Counted from the stretch's first letter, positions 20,065 to 31,075 are shown. The stretch is DNA of 64,000 nucleotides from Ancylostoma caninum (GCA_037903475.1 JBAJFG010000621.1:124001-188000), one strand, 5' to 3'. The notes: generated by a model not told the origin, from the sequence alone. Translations and numbers: made by a program.

Positions 20065-20387
20065 CTATAATGGCTCATATGTTAGATCTGCCACGACAGA
20101 ATGCAAAGATTTATCAAACACCAAAGAGTGCATTGTTGTGGTCCTGACAGGATCAGACCCATTTTTCGCAATTACCTGAAAGTATAATGTTGATAAGCTA
20201 TATTGACCCGCATTATTCCGCACGTCAGACTCACATGGATATGTGACGCAAACACAATAAGCAAATGCAAGAGAACTCTGCAAAGGTTTTAAGTCGATAT
20301 ATTGCAGTATTGTTATTGAAAAAGACATAAATAAACCTGCATCAGGATAAGCGCAATACTGAAGGCCGATTTCGATGTGATTTTCAT
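20065..20387 (-). CDS. Small secreted cysteine-containing protein, gene S1
   Basis: Minus-strand model: exon 1 20,337-20,387, a 59-nt intron 20,278-20,336 (GTTTAT...CCTTTGCAG), exon 2 20,065-20,277; 87 aa. Exon 1 starts MKITSKSAFSIALILMQ and exon 2 continues SSLAFA, together a classical signal peptide with an A-F-A cleavage site. The mature part begins YCVCVTYPCESD and runs to ...VADLTYEPL. Splicing is supported because the unspliced frame hits a stop directly and the divergent paralogue S2 has a 52-nt intron at the same codon. A TTTTTTTTTCAG acceptor sits 7 nt before the ATG, suggesting trans-splicing or an upstream exon. A further donor-like CAG/GTAATT at the shared TLYFQ/VIA position means the C-terminus may differ. 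Function unknown; secretion is inferred. Fully conserved in the right arm. Confidence 0.6.
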
Positions 20388-21003
20388 GATTATCCTGAAA
20401 AAAAAATCCGCGCATGCAGCACTTTCCGTGAAGAAATGTACGAAATATTCGTCGAACGACTACAGGAAAAATTTCTTACAAAACTCGTTTTCTACACAAA
20501 TTGTGTTCTCGTCGTGATTACAGTCATAGCGGATCAGTCGCGGTGCGATTCTCGTCATCAATTCAACATTTAGCTTGAATCGCAACGATAGAATCTCTTT
20601 CTTAGAAGAAATATACCCAGAGCAAAGTGAGAAGATGAGAATCAGAATGCTAGCAAATAACAGCGCCTAAATGTAGGTCTCGATGAAGCGCTTCAAATCT
20701 CCTCGAATATTTATATGCCTTATTTTAATGGGAAAATCAGGCAAAATTCTTGTGATAATTCGTTCTCTGCAATTGCTAGTCATGAATTTTCCCACTAAAA
20801 TTTTTCTCACACCATTCTATTGCGGCAAATCAAGCTAAGTGCTGTATCGCTAATCGCTATCGCTGTCAGCATGGCAAAACCACAAGTTTTGTGGAAAACA
20901 CTTTCTGCAGAAGATCTCTATAACAATCGTTGAATCTGGCGGATTTTTTCTACGTTTCTTTACAGAAAAAGTTCAGTACTGAAATTCTTTTTCCAGGATA
21001 TTC
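20388..21003. promoter_or_regulatory. Shared divergent promoter region of S1 and S2
   Basis: The 616 bp between the two start codons. Its two halves are diverged inverted copies of each other: both include an ATTGCG/TTGCGATTCAAGCTAA-type segment at a similar distance from the ATG, and both end in a pyrimidine tract with an AG acceptor. A TATAAATA box lies on the minus strand at ~20,706-20,716 and reads as TATTTATATG on plus. No other element is assigned. Confidence 0.45.
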
Positions 21004-21271
21004 ATGAAAATCACATCAGGTTCTGCTTTCAACATTGCGCTGTTTCTGATGCTGGTTTGCTCTATAGTAACACTGCAATCAACAGCACTGAACGCAGATT
21101 TTGCAGATTTCACTTGCCCTTGTTGTATTTTCGTGCAAAATTGATTGCGTTTGCTTCAATAGTCCATTTTACTCCGATTCGCGGAATAATACGAGTCAAT
21201 ATGTCGCAGCAACGCTAGAATTTCAAGTGATTGCAGAGGAATTCCCGATGCCGATGATAGAAAGATGGTAG
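21004..21271 (+). CDS. Small secreted cysteine-containing protein, gene S2
   Basis: Model: exon 1 21,004-21,054, 52-nt intron 21,055-21,106 (GTTTGC...GATTTTGCAG), exon 2 21,107-21,271; 71 aa. Exon 1 reads MKITSGSAFNIALFLML and exon 2 continues ISLALVVFS, a strong signal peptide, then CKIDCVCFNSPFYSDSRNN and ...EFPMPMIERW, TAG. Aligned with S1, the cores are DCVCFNSPFYSDSRNN and AYCVCVTYPCESDVRNN, followed by QY and then TLEFQVIA versus TLYFQVIA. The pair therefore arose by inverted duplication. The acceptor TTCTTTTTCCAG lies 7 nt before the ATG. Without the intron the frame is broken, with it the frame is clean. A good donor (CTCAG/GTAAGG) 10 nt past the stop hints at an alternative 3' structure. 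Role unknown. In a parasite, such small secreted proteins may act outside the worm, but nothing here shows that. Confidence 0.6.
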
Positions 21272-22149
21272 ATGGCTTGCTCAGGTAAGGACCTCAAGAA
21301 AGCTCCCCTACAAATGACGAATCTGCATAAGTGCAATTTATACTAGATGCGTGCCTCTAGAGGAGGGGGGGGGGTTGCATAAATTATTGTGTAATGTTTG
21401 CCTGGATTATCTCTCTGTAGTAGAGGCATGTTTTTTGCTTGATCTTATTTGGTGGAGCTTTATTTGCTGCATTCTCCGGTTACAGACATGCACCGGTACT
21501 AGCGAGAACTTCGGGTAGGGTATTCTTGTGTGAGGTTTGACTCGAGTTAGGGTATTAGATTTATTAGGGACTGTAGGGATCAGAACAGCAGAGTCACAAT
21601 CAGAGGAGCACTCTGATCGCGAGAAGGTAGAAGATCGGGAAGAAGTAGTAGAAGTGTATTGAGTGGCTGCGCGGTGGTTTTTTATAGGTGGTCCAATTGA
21701 TTATAGATCACTTGTGGGTCAACCACTGCTTTGATCGTGGCTCTGAAGATACTGTAACGAACAAATGATTTATTACAAAACATAACAATGTGGTAGGAAT
21801 TTGTATCACGGTATCACAACTCTCCCTCACAGGGAACACTCGTCCCGAATCTGCGACTTCCTTAGGGCTTCGACTTATATGGTCGTATGCCTCGGCGATA
21901 TCTTGGGACCGTTAGGAGTGAGGTGCCATGAACCCTCACTGAGGCTGTCTCGGAAAGCACCGCTTTCCGTGACCTCTCCCTGGCTTTCTCGAGGCACATA
22001 CAGTTGTGTTTATTTGTACTGTACATGCTGCGATACCACACAACATATAAGGGCGCTGATAAACGCTTGTGGGCGGCTCTACCTACAGTTTCTTGTTACC
22101 TTTTCATAAATGATTATAAAAAGCCACTGAACCACACATTTTGGTGCAT
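21272..22149. other. No gene; possible LTR-like remnant
   Basis: A poly(G) run at ~21,363. On the minus strand between ~21,540 and 21,800 there are a CCTATAAAAAACC box and, ~120 nt further on, AATAAA, an order seen in retroviral-type LTRs. I found no second LTR, primer-binding site or coding region, so this is only a suggestion. A 102-codon frame at 21,801 is not convincing. Confidence 0.25.
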
Positions 22150-22470
22150 CGACCAAACAGTCGACGTCGTCCTCAAAACTCGGTTTTGAGAACTTTTTGC
22201 CCGCCGAAATGGCCTGGCTTTTCTGAGTTCGCAGCCCGCCACAGAGGCCACGCTCTAATCAATTTTTTGCTCCAAAACTTCAAGTTTTGAGCAGCTTACC
22301 GGTACACTGAGCACGCAGCCTACCGGATTGCTGCTCAGTGTACCGGTATCGTCGACAATATCGACAGCTACATCTCGTCGACAATATCGACAGCTACATC
22401 TCAGAACTCCCAGTTTTGAGAACTTACCGCCTGCCAACGAGGCCAGGCACTCCGAGTATTCAGCCAAACA
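22150..22470. repeat. Hairpin and short tandem repeat cluster
   Basis: A perfect 17-bp stem (22,297-22,313 with 22,332-22,348; TACCGGTACACTGAGCA) around an 18-nt loop is followed directly by two exact copies of a 26-bp unit (22,350-22,375 and 22,376-22,401; CGTCGACAATATCGACAGCT...). It is flanked by direct repeats containing GTTTTGAGAACTT and GGCCTGGC/GGCCAGGC. Probably a small non-autonomous element. Confidence 0.6.
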
Positions 22471-22554
22471 GATACGGCTATACTCATCGCACTAACTTTT
22501 CCATGTTCTTCTGTCGTAAAACCTGGGCATCTTGTTAAACTATTTCTTCAGTTG

Positions 22555-23935
22555 ATATGCTGTACAGGTTGTTCTAAATACTTTTTATTCGACGTTTCGG
22601 CAACACGCCGTTATCAAGGTCTGAAAATGAGTCAGTTTTCACTGAATCGCGAACTATACCATGAAACACCTTTTCTGGAAGGTTCATTCCACTCATCCCG
22701 AACAGCTAACGGTAAACATCAGATGTGGGAGTCAAACTGAGCAAATATGCCACGGAGAGGAGGAGAATGTATCCGCACCACAGTACGAGAGTGTCTCCAG
22801 CGGATGAGTGAGCATTGCTCAGCTCGTGCTGAGGCAGTCTTTTGGTTCGCATAATGGTAGGAATGGCATAAAGTCACAAGTAATCGATATGTGCTCATTT
22901 CTGTTGTTCATTCTTGGATTCCGTGCTGAAATCCAGAATGCCTCGAGAGCTATCCTTGCCGAGATTTCTGGCTCGTGAGCCAGAATTGTGCACGCTACTT
23001 CGTAATCGCTACCATCGTGGTCGTCGTTTCGGTGTTTCCCGAGTGGTTTAACTAAACTTTCCCGCCTTTCATTGGCCAGATGTTTATTTATTCGTACATG
23101 GAGCGGTCGAAAGGTCTCACATCATCCTGCAGTTGTACCCAAGCTAGATATTTATTTATTGCGCTGCTTATCCTATCCGAAATGAAAGGGGTGCATAGAG
23201 GAAGTTTTCTACAACAGTCATTCGCTTTGGTTTCGCTGCGGGCTCTGCAATGTTGCTTTCCAGGTCAGACGTACCCGTTTTCGTGTGCTATGGAAAAGAC
23301 GTTGGTGTAGAGCGAGGAAACATCGAATGACTCCATTACGCAACTTTGGCTCAGATTGGTCTTGTTCAGTTGATCAAGGAAATGCCTGGTGTTTGATAAA
23401 TGCCAGGGAACTTTGATTAGGAGTTGGCTCACGATTTTATTGAGAAACCATGATATTCGGTCTGTTGGACCGCGCACACAGCTAACAACTGGTCGAATTT
23501 TCTGTTGACTCAAGGCATGGATTCATTATCTGAACTTGGGAGTTTATACGTTTTTACGAGACTATAAAACACGGGACAGTTTGAATTCTGGATTTTGAGT
23601 CTACTCAGGAAAACTTCGCTCAGACCTGCAGCTTTACCGGTCATCATCCGGACTTGATTTAGCCGTGTGCACTGAGAAATGAATTCATTCTGGGTAGTGC
23701 ATCGGTTGATCGTACTATCTGTGAGGTGGAGCTCGGTGATCTTGCGAACTAATGTTTGTGGCACAACCACAAATTTGCCTCCTTCGTCGCTCACCAAAAG
23801 GCGGATCTGCCGCTAATCATTTGTTCCACTTCTCTGAAACCTTTCCATTGATTTGGTGTCATATTGAAAGGGCGATGCCGTTTGTTTTCTGTTAAAACTG
23901 ACAAAACATCTTCAGATAGAGTTCGGAACTCAATA
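22555..23935 (-). pseudogene. Penelope-like element, RT and endonuclease tail, broken
   Basis: Read on the minus strand. SEDVLSVLTENKRHRPFN and TPNQWKGFREVEQMI come first (23.8-23.93 kb), then SDEGGKFVVVPQT, FYSLVKTYKLP, KIRPVVSCVRGPTDRISWFL and SFDVSSLYTNV (23,265-23,797). These are the RT blocks typical of Penelope-like elements. The palm motif with the catalytic Asp pair and the rest of RT are missing after ~23,260. The GIY-YIG tail (LEAFWISARNPRMNNRNEH) follows at ~22.9 kb, and the 3' stem-loop with CGAAACGTCG at ~22.6 kb. Frameshifts and the internal deletion make it inactive. In the right arm the two RT frames are joined as one 177-codon frame. Confidence 0.75.
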
Positions 23936-23954
23936 TCGATCTCAACGCAAGGTT

Positions 23955-24225
23955 CAGGTTCTCAGAAGTTTTTAAACAAGTTGTTTCCAACACATCAGGC
24001 CCAAAACAAGTTGTATTCAACTTGTCGAGGGTGAAAACAGGTTGGATACTACATGTCTTCTGCATAGACTCGTCCATTACATGTTGTTTCCAACTTAACC
24101 TCATTTGAAACAAGTTGGAAGTAACTTACCTCGCACACAAGTTGTTTCCAACCTATCCGGGGCAGAGATATGTTATATCCAACTTATCTTCCCAGGAATA
24201 AGTCGTATCCAACTTTACATGGCCA
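23955..24225. repeat. Array of inverted CAAGTTGTTTCCAAC motifs
   Basis: About nine degenerate copies of ACAAGTTGTTTCCAACTT in about 270 bp, each nearly self-complementary, spaced roughly 25-40 bp. It starts with CTCAGAAGTTTTTAAAC, as in the fragment at 12,544. It lies at the 5' side of the PLE remnant. Confidence 0.6.
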
Positions 24226-24440
24226 CGTGACAATCAGTAAATGTTAACACATTTCAACTTGACTATCGATCAGACCATTACGTGATGCAACTGCTTCATT
24301 CTAATTAGCTAACTCTATGATATTCGACAATCCGCGATTACTTTCTTCACCATTCAGTGATTGTTTTATTCTTCATTGCCGCTACTTCTCCATTGCATGT
24401 TTTCGAACAAACATGCTTTCTCATCCGTGTATGTACATAA

Positions 24441-24512
24441 TGTGTGTGTGTGTGTGCGGTGTGTTTGTGTGTGGTGTGTGTGCGTGTGTGTGCGGTGTGC
24501 GGTGTGTGTGTG
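24441..24512. repeat. TG/CG microsatellite
   Basis: Interrupted (TG) run with GTGCGGTGTG variants, about 70 bp. Confidence 0.9.
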
Positions 24513-25511
24513 CGATCTCGGCATCGCCAAGAATTTCAGCGAAGGCCGGAATGACGTCAAATTGAGTATGATGTAAAAATGGATATGACTAATTCAAAAT
24601 TATGTAAAAAAAACTAATCGAATGGTTGCTCATACGAACGGACTGTGTCAGGGCTTATCGGAGTCTTCAAAAGTAGGATGTTTAGCACTGCGATTGTCGC
24701 ACTCAACGAATAGAAATCCACACGATCATACAGGATGAAGAACTCTATTTGGTTCCAGAGTTCCAATCCTCTAAGCTCCAACATCTTTTTGGTAGGTCGA
24801 TGGGAAATCGATGGGAAATTTGATGAAATTCCCATCGCGTCCCCCATGGGAAGAAGAGAATCTCTGAGATCATATTTGATGAGAAATCTTTTTTTTTCCG
24901 AAATACATATGAGAAGTTTTCGTAATATCTGCAAATGACTTTGTTACTTCCCAAGCTGTTTTACACTATTTTTGTTTCTCCGCAGAATCTCGATTTGTAA
25001 GCAGTTTGCGCACTATCGAAATAGCGCTGAATTACCGTAAGAGAGCACTTGATAGCTGTTTCATTGCCTGAGTTCCTTGGTTTTAAGCTTACTCCTGTTG
25101 GAGTTGTTTAGATGAGAAATTTCTTTTGGAGAGGTAAAAATTTGGGAAATTTCCGACCGATTCCCCAAAAACACGTGGGTGTGGACTCGAAAAAAAAAGG
25201 AAACTGGCGATATGAAGCTCTGGATTTAAACACAGCTCATTACCCTCTGTAAGCGCGCAGAATTTAAATTCCTGATAGTGGATGCAGTCATCGTACTGCG
25301 ACGAATTTACCCTACTTTTAAACACACCTGCAAGCCCCAAAGTGATCTACTAGTACTGGCTACCACCTGTTTTAATACGTTGGTAGGGTATATAAATTGT
25401 TGAATATACGTTTTCTCTTACCAGCAGTTGCTATTAGCTGTTAGAGTCTAGCCACCTCCTCTCAATCCGGCATGCCGCCTTCACCAAGTACTATCCCCAT
25501 CCTCACTTTAC
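24513..25511. other. No secure gene; two open frames on the minus strand
   Basis: Minus-strand frames at 24,614-24,934 (contains RPTKKMLELRGLELWNQIEF) and 25,089-25,340 (contains YDDCIHYQEFKFCALTEGNE with three spaced cysteines, after an acceptor-like CGTCGCAG) could be exons. Both stay open in the right arm apart from small indels at their ends. No splice model could be closed and no family is recognised. Confidence 0.25.
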
Positions 25512-26519
25512 CTCACTCTCATAGGATCCCTTTTTGGGAATCTCCCACCTGACGATAGACTCTGCGCCGGCAGGAAAAACGCGCTTAAAGGCAGCACTCA
25601 CGGGAATTTTTGGGTTGAAGACTTCGCGGTATATTGGGGTTTTAAGGGATGTCGAACTTATTAACAGCGATGAAGTAGCGTGAAACACGCGAAAAGTACA
25701 GAAAATGATGGCGGTATTTCATGTGTGTCCACAGCACGGACGAGTGTTCCGTGATGGGTCCCGCCACGGAACCCTGCAAATGGTACGAATTTCATAAACA
25801 ACCCCCCGCTGAACCACATGCGCACGCCCTGTCGACGGCGTTAGTTGGCGCGACGGAACCCTAATGTCCAGAGCGGCAGGTTTGTCCACGGCAGTGTCTT
25901 CGCAGGTAAGGGGCCGTTGAAGGTGTTCAACTTACTGCTGCTATTGTCCAGCGGCCAGCTACATGGTAAGCGACTCGTTTCAGAAGTGAAAATTTCCGTG
26001 ACTGCTGCCTTTAAGCCGAATCCACTCGTAGACTACAAGACCTTGCAAGGGGCAGCAAGAAAGTATGGAACTGTAATCCTGTGCCAATGTCTTCCACACA
26101 TCACCCACACTTACTCGACCAAAGATTTTTGAAGCAGTCAACATTACCTTGACAAAGCTTTGAATTAATTCCTATTCAGTTCAGAGTATTTAGTTCAGAA
26201 AAGCAGTGACAAAAACTGTAAAGGACTTCACGGAACGATCAAGTAAGGGCGTTGAAGCAAATAGTAAAAAAGATGTTTGTGCCACTGTGCACAAACATAT
26301 TTGCTTTCGTATGTTCAATGACTTTTGTTACATTATTTTGTTAGTAAATTTGGAATAATTCTAAACCGGTGCCAAATTTCTTGTCAACCCGTATTTTATG
26401 AGTTGCTGCGCACAAATTGTGAACAGACTCTGAGCAGACAAATAACTCGAATAACTGTGCAGCACGGACGCAGTCCGAATGCTGCAATGCGTCCACTAGC
26501 AACCCTAGCAGCAACTGTT
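25512..26519. other. Left-arm-only 1.0-kb segment
   Basis: The right arm passes directly from the partner of ~25,511 to that of ~26,520 (junction ~50,724-50,735). The segment contains a full R1 MITE (25,589-26,010) but extends beyond it on both sides, so the difference is not a simple MITE insertion. Confidence 0.75.
25589..26010. mobile_element. R1 MITE, complete, with TTAA at both ends
   Basis: 422 bp with inverted ends AGGCAGCACTCACGGGAATT and AGGCAGCAGTCACGGAAATT (2 mismatches in 22). TTAA stands immediately outside each end (25,585-25,588; 26,011-26,014), the target site of piggyBac-type elements. There is no transposase. Confidence 0.65.
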
Positions 26520-27632
26520 CCTGGTTACTACCATCCTGCCCTAAATTGTTGCTCAATCTTTCGTCCCTCTGCAGCAATAACTGAAAGATGGCAGTAATTG
26601 AGAGGAGGTTGGCAGCAGCTGGGAAGAGATGCTGCCGAGGTTTCTAGTTGACGCATTATGCCGTTCAAGCTGTGTTCGTACTGCTCAGCCACCGGAGATG
26701 AGATATATAATGCATTCTGTAAATTGTACAGGTATCAATATGTTGAAACCCACTTTGTTATATGCCGCAAGCTCTCTCCAAGAAGGGTCATTACTATATA
26801 GCAGTACTGTTCACGTTTTCCAGATTGGATGAGTTGAGCGACATAAGGTTTGTTCGCCAGTCGTCTCAAGATCTACAATATGTTGCCAGCAGTAACCTAG
26901 GTGTCATCTTAATGTTGATAATTTTATTGCATGTGGCTGTGTGAATGCGTCTGTAAATAAATTTCGGAATGTCTGTCGGAGGAACGGATGTGTTTCTGAA
27001 TTGTGATGGTAGAACTCGGCACCGCTCATTTGCAATCACAGGATTCCAGATTGAGGGTTTTTCAGCGCGGTTCGTAAGTATATAATGTTTTTACACTTTC
27101 TCTTGCCGTAGCAGCATCTTAGACAGCAAAAGGGTGGATGTGTTGCAAGCTCGCAAATTCGCGCGGTGCCGACGTAGATCACGTCCGCGCCTTCACGGAT
27201 AGGATTGATGGAATGTACTAGGTTGGCCATTAGCAATAACAGTTGTCATTTTTCACACACTTAACGTGTTGTCGAGCCCATTTGTCTGAATGCTCAATAC
27301 CGTCTTAAAGTTTTATCCATGGCCCGTCGACTGATTTTTGAGCCTTTCCAGTAATCGGCAAGTCCAATACCTGCTGTCTCTTGAGAAAAATTAGAAGAAA
27401 TAAGACAACAGCTTTACCATCTACTCCCCTTCTATAAAAAAAGTCCCGTTAACGTGATCCATTCATACGAAAAGGGAGACTGCAGAAACACAGAGAATTT
27501 TCCATGAAGACTGATCAACGTGGCGTGACCTTTCTCAATGAAAAGATAGCGCGGGCACCGCCAGGCCGCAAAGGCGTGGGTCTAAACTGCATCGGTGATG
27601 CGACTGCCCTATTGTCCATTGTGTAGACGTAT
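26520..27632. other. No secure gene
   Basis: Short frames near 26,630-26,944 and (minus) 27,036-27,236 stay open in both arms (the latter contains PPFCCLRCCYGKRKC), but no splice sites or family support them. Confidence 0.25.
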
Positions 27633-28091
27633 GTGCGTCAAACACATGCATCTATTAAACAAAGCGCCGTAAGGGGGCTAGAGCGGTTAGAGATACGGGG
27701 CGGCACTCATAGACACCGCAATCTTGAGGCGCAGACTGTGGGGCGGAATGGCCGATTTCCATGGACGCAGACACGTTCGTTTCGGGACTCGCGATTACGT
27801 CACTGCTGGCTCTCCCGCATGCGCGAGTTAGTGGTTTCATCACCTTCGCTGGCGGTCTCGCCGCATAGGAGTGAGGGAGTGTTTACGAGCTTTCATGCTG
27901 CACAATGTACGCAGCAGGAAAACCAGCCTTTCACTGTTGCAACGCTGTGTGCACTTGCAGGAAGAAATGGACGGGTGTTTAGAGAGCTGCAGCGTCTCGG
28001 AAGCTTCGGTGAGGCTGGACCTACGCGGTCGCCTCATCTGGTGGATGCTACTGTCGCATCCCCTACTGAATTCCTCGCAGCGATTGTGTAG
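27633..28091 (+). CDS. Doubtful 152-codon frame in GC-rich repeat DNA
   Basis: Open from ATG to stop, product Arg/Ser rich without recognisable domain. GC content is higher than the surroundings and a segment (TTACGAGCTTTCATGCTGC) resembles repeat DNA at 16.3 kb. Overlapping long frames exist on the opposite strand, typical of GC-rich non-coding DNA. I think it more likely a repeat than a gene. Confidence 0.15.
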   Translation: MRQTHASIKQSAVRGLERLEIRGGTHRHRNLEAQTVGRNGRFPWTQTRSFRDSRLRHCWLSRMRELVVSSPSLAVSPHRSEGVFTSFHAAQCTQQENQPFTVATLCALAGRNGRVFRELQRLGSFGEAGPTRSPHLVDATVASPTEFLAAIV

Positions 28092-28194
28092 CCACGACGT
28101 TCGTTCCGAGAAAGCTTCTGCTCTAACAAAGAGTGAAAGCCTCTGAATATGAAGGCATGACATTGTGTATCCAATCAACTATATACGGATACGG

Positions 28195-28690
28195 GACCAG
28201 CGATGAGAAAGGGCCCGCCGTGGCCACTGCTGTGGGGAACGCCAAGATACGGGTCCAGCGATGGAGAAAAGGTCCGCCGTGGCCCAGTGATGCGGAGGAC
28301 GCCGAGATACGGGTCCACCGATGGACAAAGGGCTCGCCACGGCCCAGTGCTGTGGAGAACGCCATGACACAGGTCCACCAATGGAGGAAGGACCCGTTGT
28401 AGCATAATGTTGTGGAGAACGTCAGGATACGGGTTCACTCAAGTCCGATAGTTGAGAATGCCAGGATGCAAACCCGCCCCTGGAGAACGGATCCGGCTTG
28501 CACTAACTGTGAGGAAGGCGCCAGAATACGGGCGCTCTGACATAGGAAGGGCTCGCTGCGGCCCAGTAGTCTGGAATACACTCGGATAGGATTTTGCCTT
28601 GTCCAATAGTGTGGGGAACGGCAGGATACAGTTTCGCCGATGGAGAACGCGTCTGCGTTAGCCCGGTGGTGAGGAATACGCACGAATACG
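28195..28690. repeat. Degenerate 60-bp minisatellite
   Basis: About eight units; the first three are clear (GCCGTGGCCCAGTGATGCGG, then GATACGGGTCCACCGATGGA...), later ones decay. The copy in the right arm is 48,562-49,057. Confidence 0.8.
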
Positions 28691-29787
28691 CCATACTACG
28701 GAGAACGAACTCCTCATGCTCATACTCAACTCATAAGAAGGACTTCATGTTTGTGCCCATTGGAAGACTGGTTCTGCTTCTTTATCAATTTTCTAGAGAT
28801 TTGGCAAGTGTGAAGCGTTTGCACATGTCCCAAGTGGCTGCCCCACCCCACTTTCTAGCGTCCCGAAGGGGCGCTAGTCTATAATAAATAACGTATAAAT
28901 TTGTCTTGACGTGCATTTAGATCTGGGCTCTTCTCGGAATTCCAGAGGCGAATCCCGAGTCAGACGCACTCATCTAGTATAAATTGCCCTTCTCACTTCA
29001 CTTTCTCATTTGAGTTAATGGAAGATTTACCTTATATAGGGTTGTCACATAAGTTTCCGCTATTTTGAAATTTTTGACGAAAAATGTTTATAAAATATCA
29101 AGTAACAAGAGATGACAATCGAGGTATGCACTACAACTGTCGCTGGACTTTTGCCGTTTTCACAGCAATAGCTCGACTCCGCTGGTCCAGAAATCCATGG
29201 ACTACGACGCAAGGAATTGGGTCGGGCAGTGCTCGAAGTCACTGACTTTGACAAATCGGTTCTCGCTCAATAAACAATCTTGTGATCTGATAACCGGCGT
29301 TCTGCTAGAGCCAGATATGTGCTACATGATACGCAATTAGAAATTCTTCTGCGTGCTCTTCGCCTTTTCAGAGAGTTCGGCTAACAAAATTAAGGCGCTC
29401 TACACAGTGTGAAAAAATAGTGGTGTTTCCACAGAATGATTGGAACTTTCCATAAAGTACTATCGATTAGTGTCCTCAAATGGTTAATCTTCCTGGTCAC
29501 AGTAGAAAGAATTCTACTTCAACTTGCTCCAATTCCGGAGAGAAGAAAGGCATAGTTAAAATATTGGGTTACCAAGTTTGTTGCCTCTGCTTGAGGCTGC
29601 TCGACGATAAGATGTAGAGGCAAAGTATCATGAGAATAGGAATGACCTAAAGATTACTCCTCCCAGATTTGGCTAGAATCACGCACCATTATGGTCCACT
29701 TGTGCAATTGCTGTTACCAAATTTGCATTCTTGAAGGGTTCGTCCGGAATTAATTTCATTTTCAAAACAAAACGGAGAAATATCATA

Positions 29788-29789
<2 letters not shown>
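28691..29789. other. No gene; mariner-like terminus remnant
   Basis: GTTGTCACATAAGTTTCCGC at 29,041-29,060 resembles a mariner inverted terminus. A complementary end (GCGGAAACTTATGTAATACC) is at 31,661-31,680. Whether they belong to one decayed element is unknown. Confidence 0.3.

Positions 29790-29842
<53 letters not shown>
29790..29842. repeat. (TA)n microsatellite, about 26 units
   Basis: Followed by TTACAGACTTTATGTGACTT, the same flank as the array at 30,530. The right-arm partner (47,364-47,460) is about twice as long. Confidence 0.95.
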
Positions 29843-29843
<1 letters not shown>

Positions 29844-30526
29844 CAGACTTTATGTGACTTTGTGCGTGCGTGTGCACACGGGCTACCATTGGTCAGTGAT
29901 GGTGATTGGTGATGATCTTACTCTATATAAAGCGCAGACCCCCCCCCATCGCCGCGCGAGGGATGACAGGTCACGCTGTCATTGATCCACTCGCCTCGCT
30001 CCACCTCTTTTGCCCGCCGCCACGGGCTCATTTGCGAAAATTGACACGCCCAATGACACGCCCATGTATATGTATGTGTACAACATGGAAATCTTCAATT
30101 AGAACATCTAATTTGCAATGAAAACGGAATATCTTGGATCTTTAAAGCAGAATGGGAGAACCACTGATGAAGCGAGTGTGATTTCGCAATCAGAGCCGTG
30201 AATCATCCAAATACAGCAGAGTTGTACGGAAATTTTCGCTGCTCTCCTTCTAAAGCATCAAGTAGTAATAGCAATTGGAAATTAACGGTCAGGGGAACAA
30301 ATGATACACTCCATGAGCATAATATTGTGCTTACAAAATAGGAATAGAACATTTACGCAGTTTATTCCTGTTGAAAGCTAATTGTGCCCGAACAATAAGA
30401 ATTTCAACTTTCAGCGCTAACCCAAATGAAAACGACTTGACCACGTGAGGATTTGTGTTGCTACTCATACAACGGTCCATGTAGAAGTTCTTTACGTTGA
30501 CCTATCTACAAACCGTTTATGGGCTA

Positions 30527-30529
<3 letters not shown>
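29843..30529. other. No gene; repeat flank
   Basis: Begins with a ~80-bp module (CCATTGGTCAGTGATGGTGA...) that recurs after the next TA array and, diverged, in unit A (~13,690). The rest is AT-rich without recognised features. Confidence 0.35.

Positions 30530-30569
<40 letters not shown>
30530..30569. repeat. (TA)n microsatellite, about 20 units
   Basis: Same right flank as the array at 29,790. The right-arm partner (46,584-46,676) is more than twice as long. Confidence 0.95.
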
Positions 30570-30571
<2 letters not shown>

Positions 30572-30770
30572 CAGACTTTATGTGACTTTGTGCGTGCGTG
30601 TGCACACGGGCTACCATTGGTCAGTGATGGTGATTGGTGATGATTGTGAGATATTATAAAAGGCTAATAACGGGTATGATGTGATGGAGTAGGGTAGAGA
30701 GTTGGGTGAGCAGAAAGGCTCGCGATGTGCAACGGATCCGTCGCTGGAGAAGTACGAGAAGAGGTACGCT

Positions 30771-31075
30771 GGCGTCCAAAAGTGGGGAAACGCCTGGAGT
30801 CGGGTCCAACGGTGTGATAAGGGTGCGCTGGCGTCCAAAAGTGGGGAAACGCCTGGAGTCGGGTCCAACGGTGTGATAAGGGTGCGCCGGCGTCCAACAG
30901 TGGGGAAACGCCTGGAGTCGGGTCCAACGGTGTGATAAGGGTGCGCTGGCGTCCAAAAGTGGGGAAACGCCTGGAGTCGGGTCGAACGGTGTGATAAGGG
31001 TGCGCTGGCGTCCAAAAGTGGGGAAACGCCTGGAGTCGGGTCCAACGGTGTGATAAGGGTGTGCTGGCTTCCACA
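30771..31075. repeat. 59-bp minisatellite, five units
   Basis: Near-identical 59-bp units GCGTCCAAAAGTGGGGAAAC...GATAAGGGTGCGCTG. A diverged single unit with GCCCAAAAGTGGGGG lies in unit A at ~15,035. All frames across it are spurious. Confidence 0.95.

Noticed and set aside
21540..22150. LTR retrotransposon terminus
   Set aside because: A TATA-like box and AATAAA are present, but no second LTR, primer-binding site or coding region supports it.
28195..28690. Possible CRISPR-like array
   Set aside because: Units are contiguous 60-bp minisatellite repeats with no spacers, in a eukaryotic context.
29790..29985. Ile/Tyr-rich frames across TA arrays
   Set aside because: Pure (TA)n translates as alternating I and Y; not coding.
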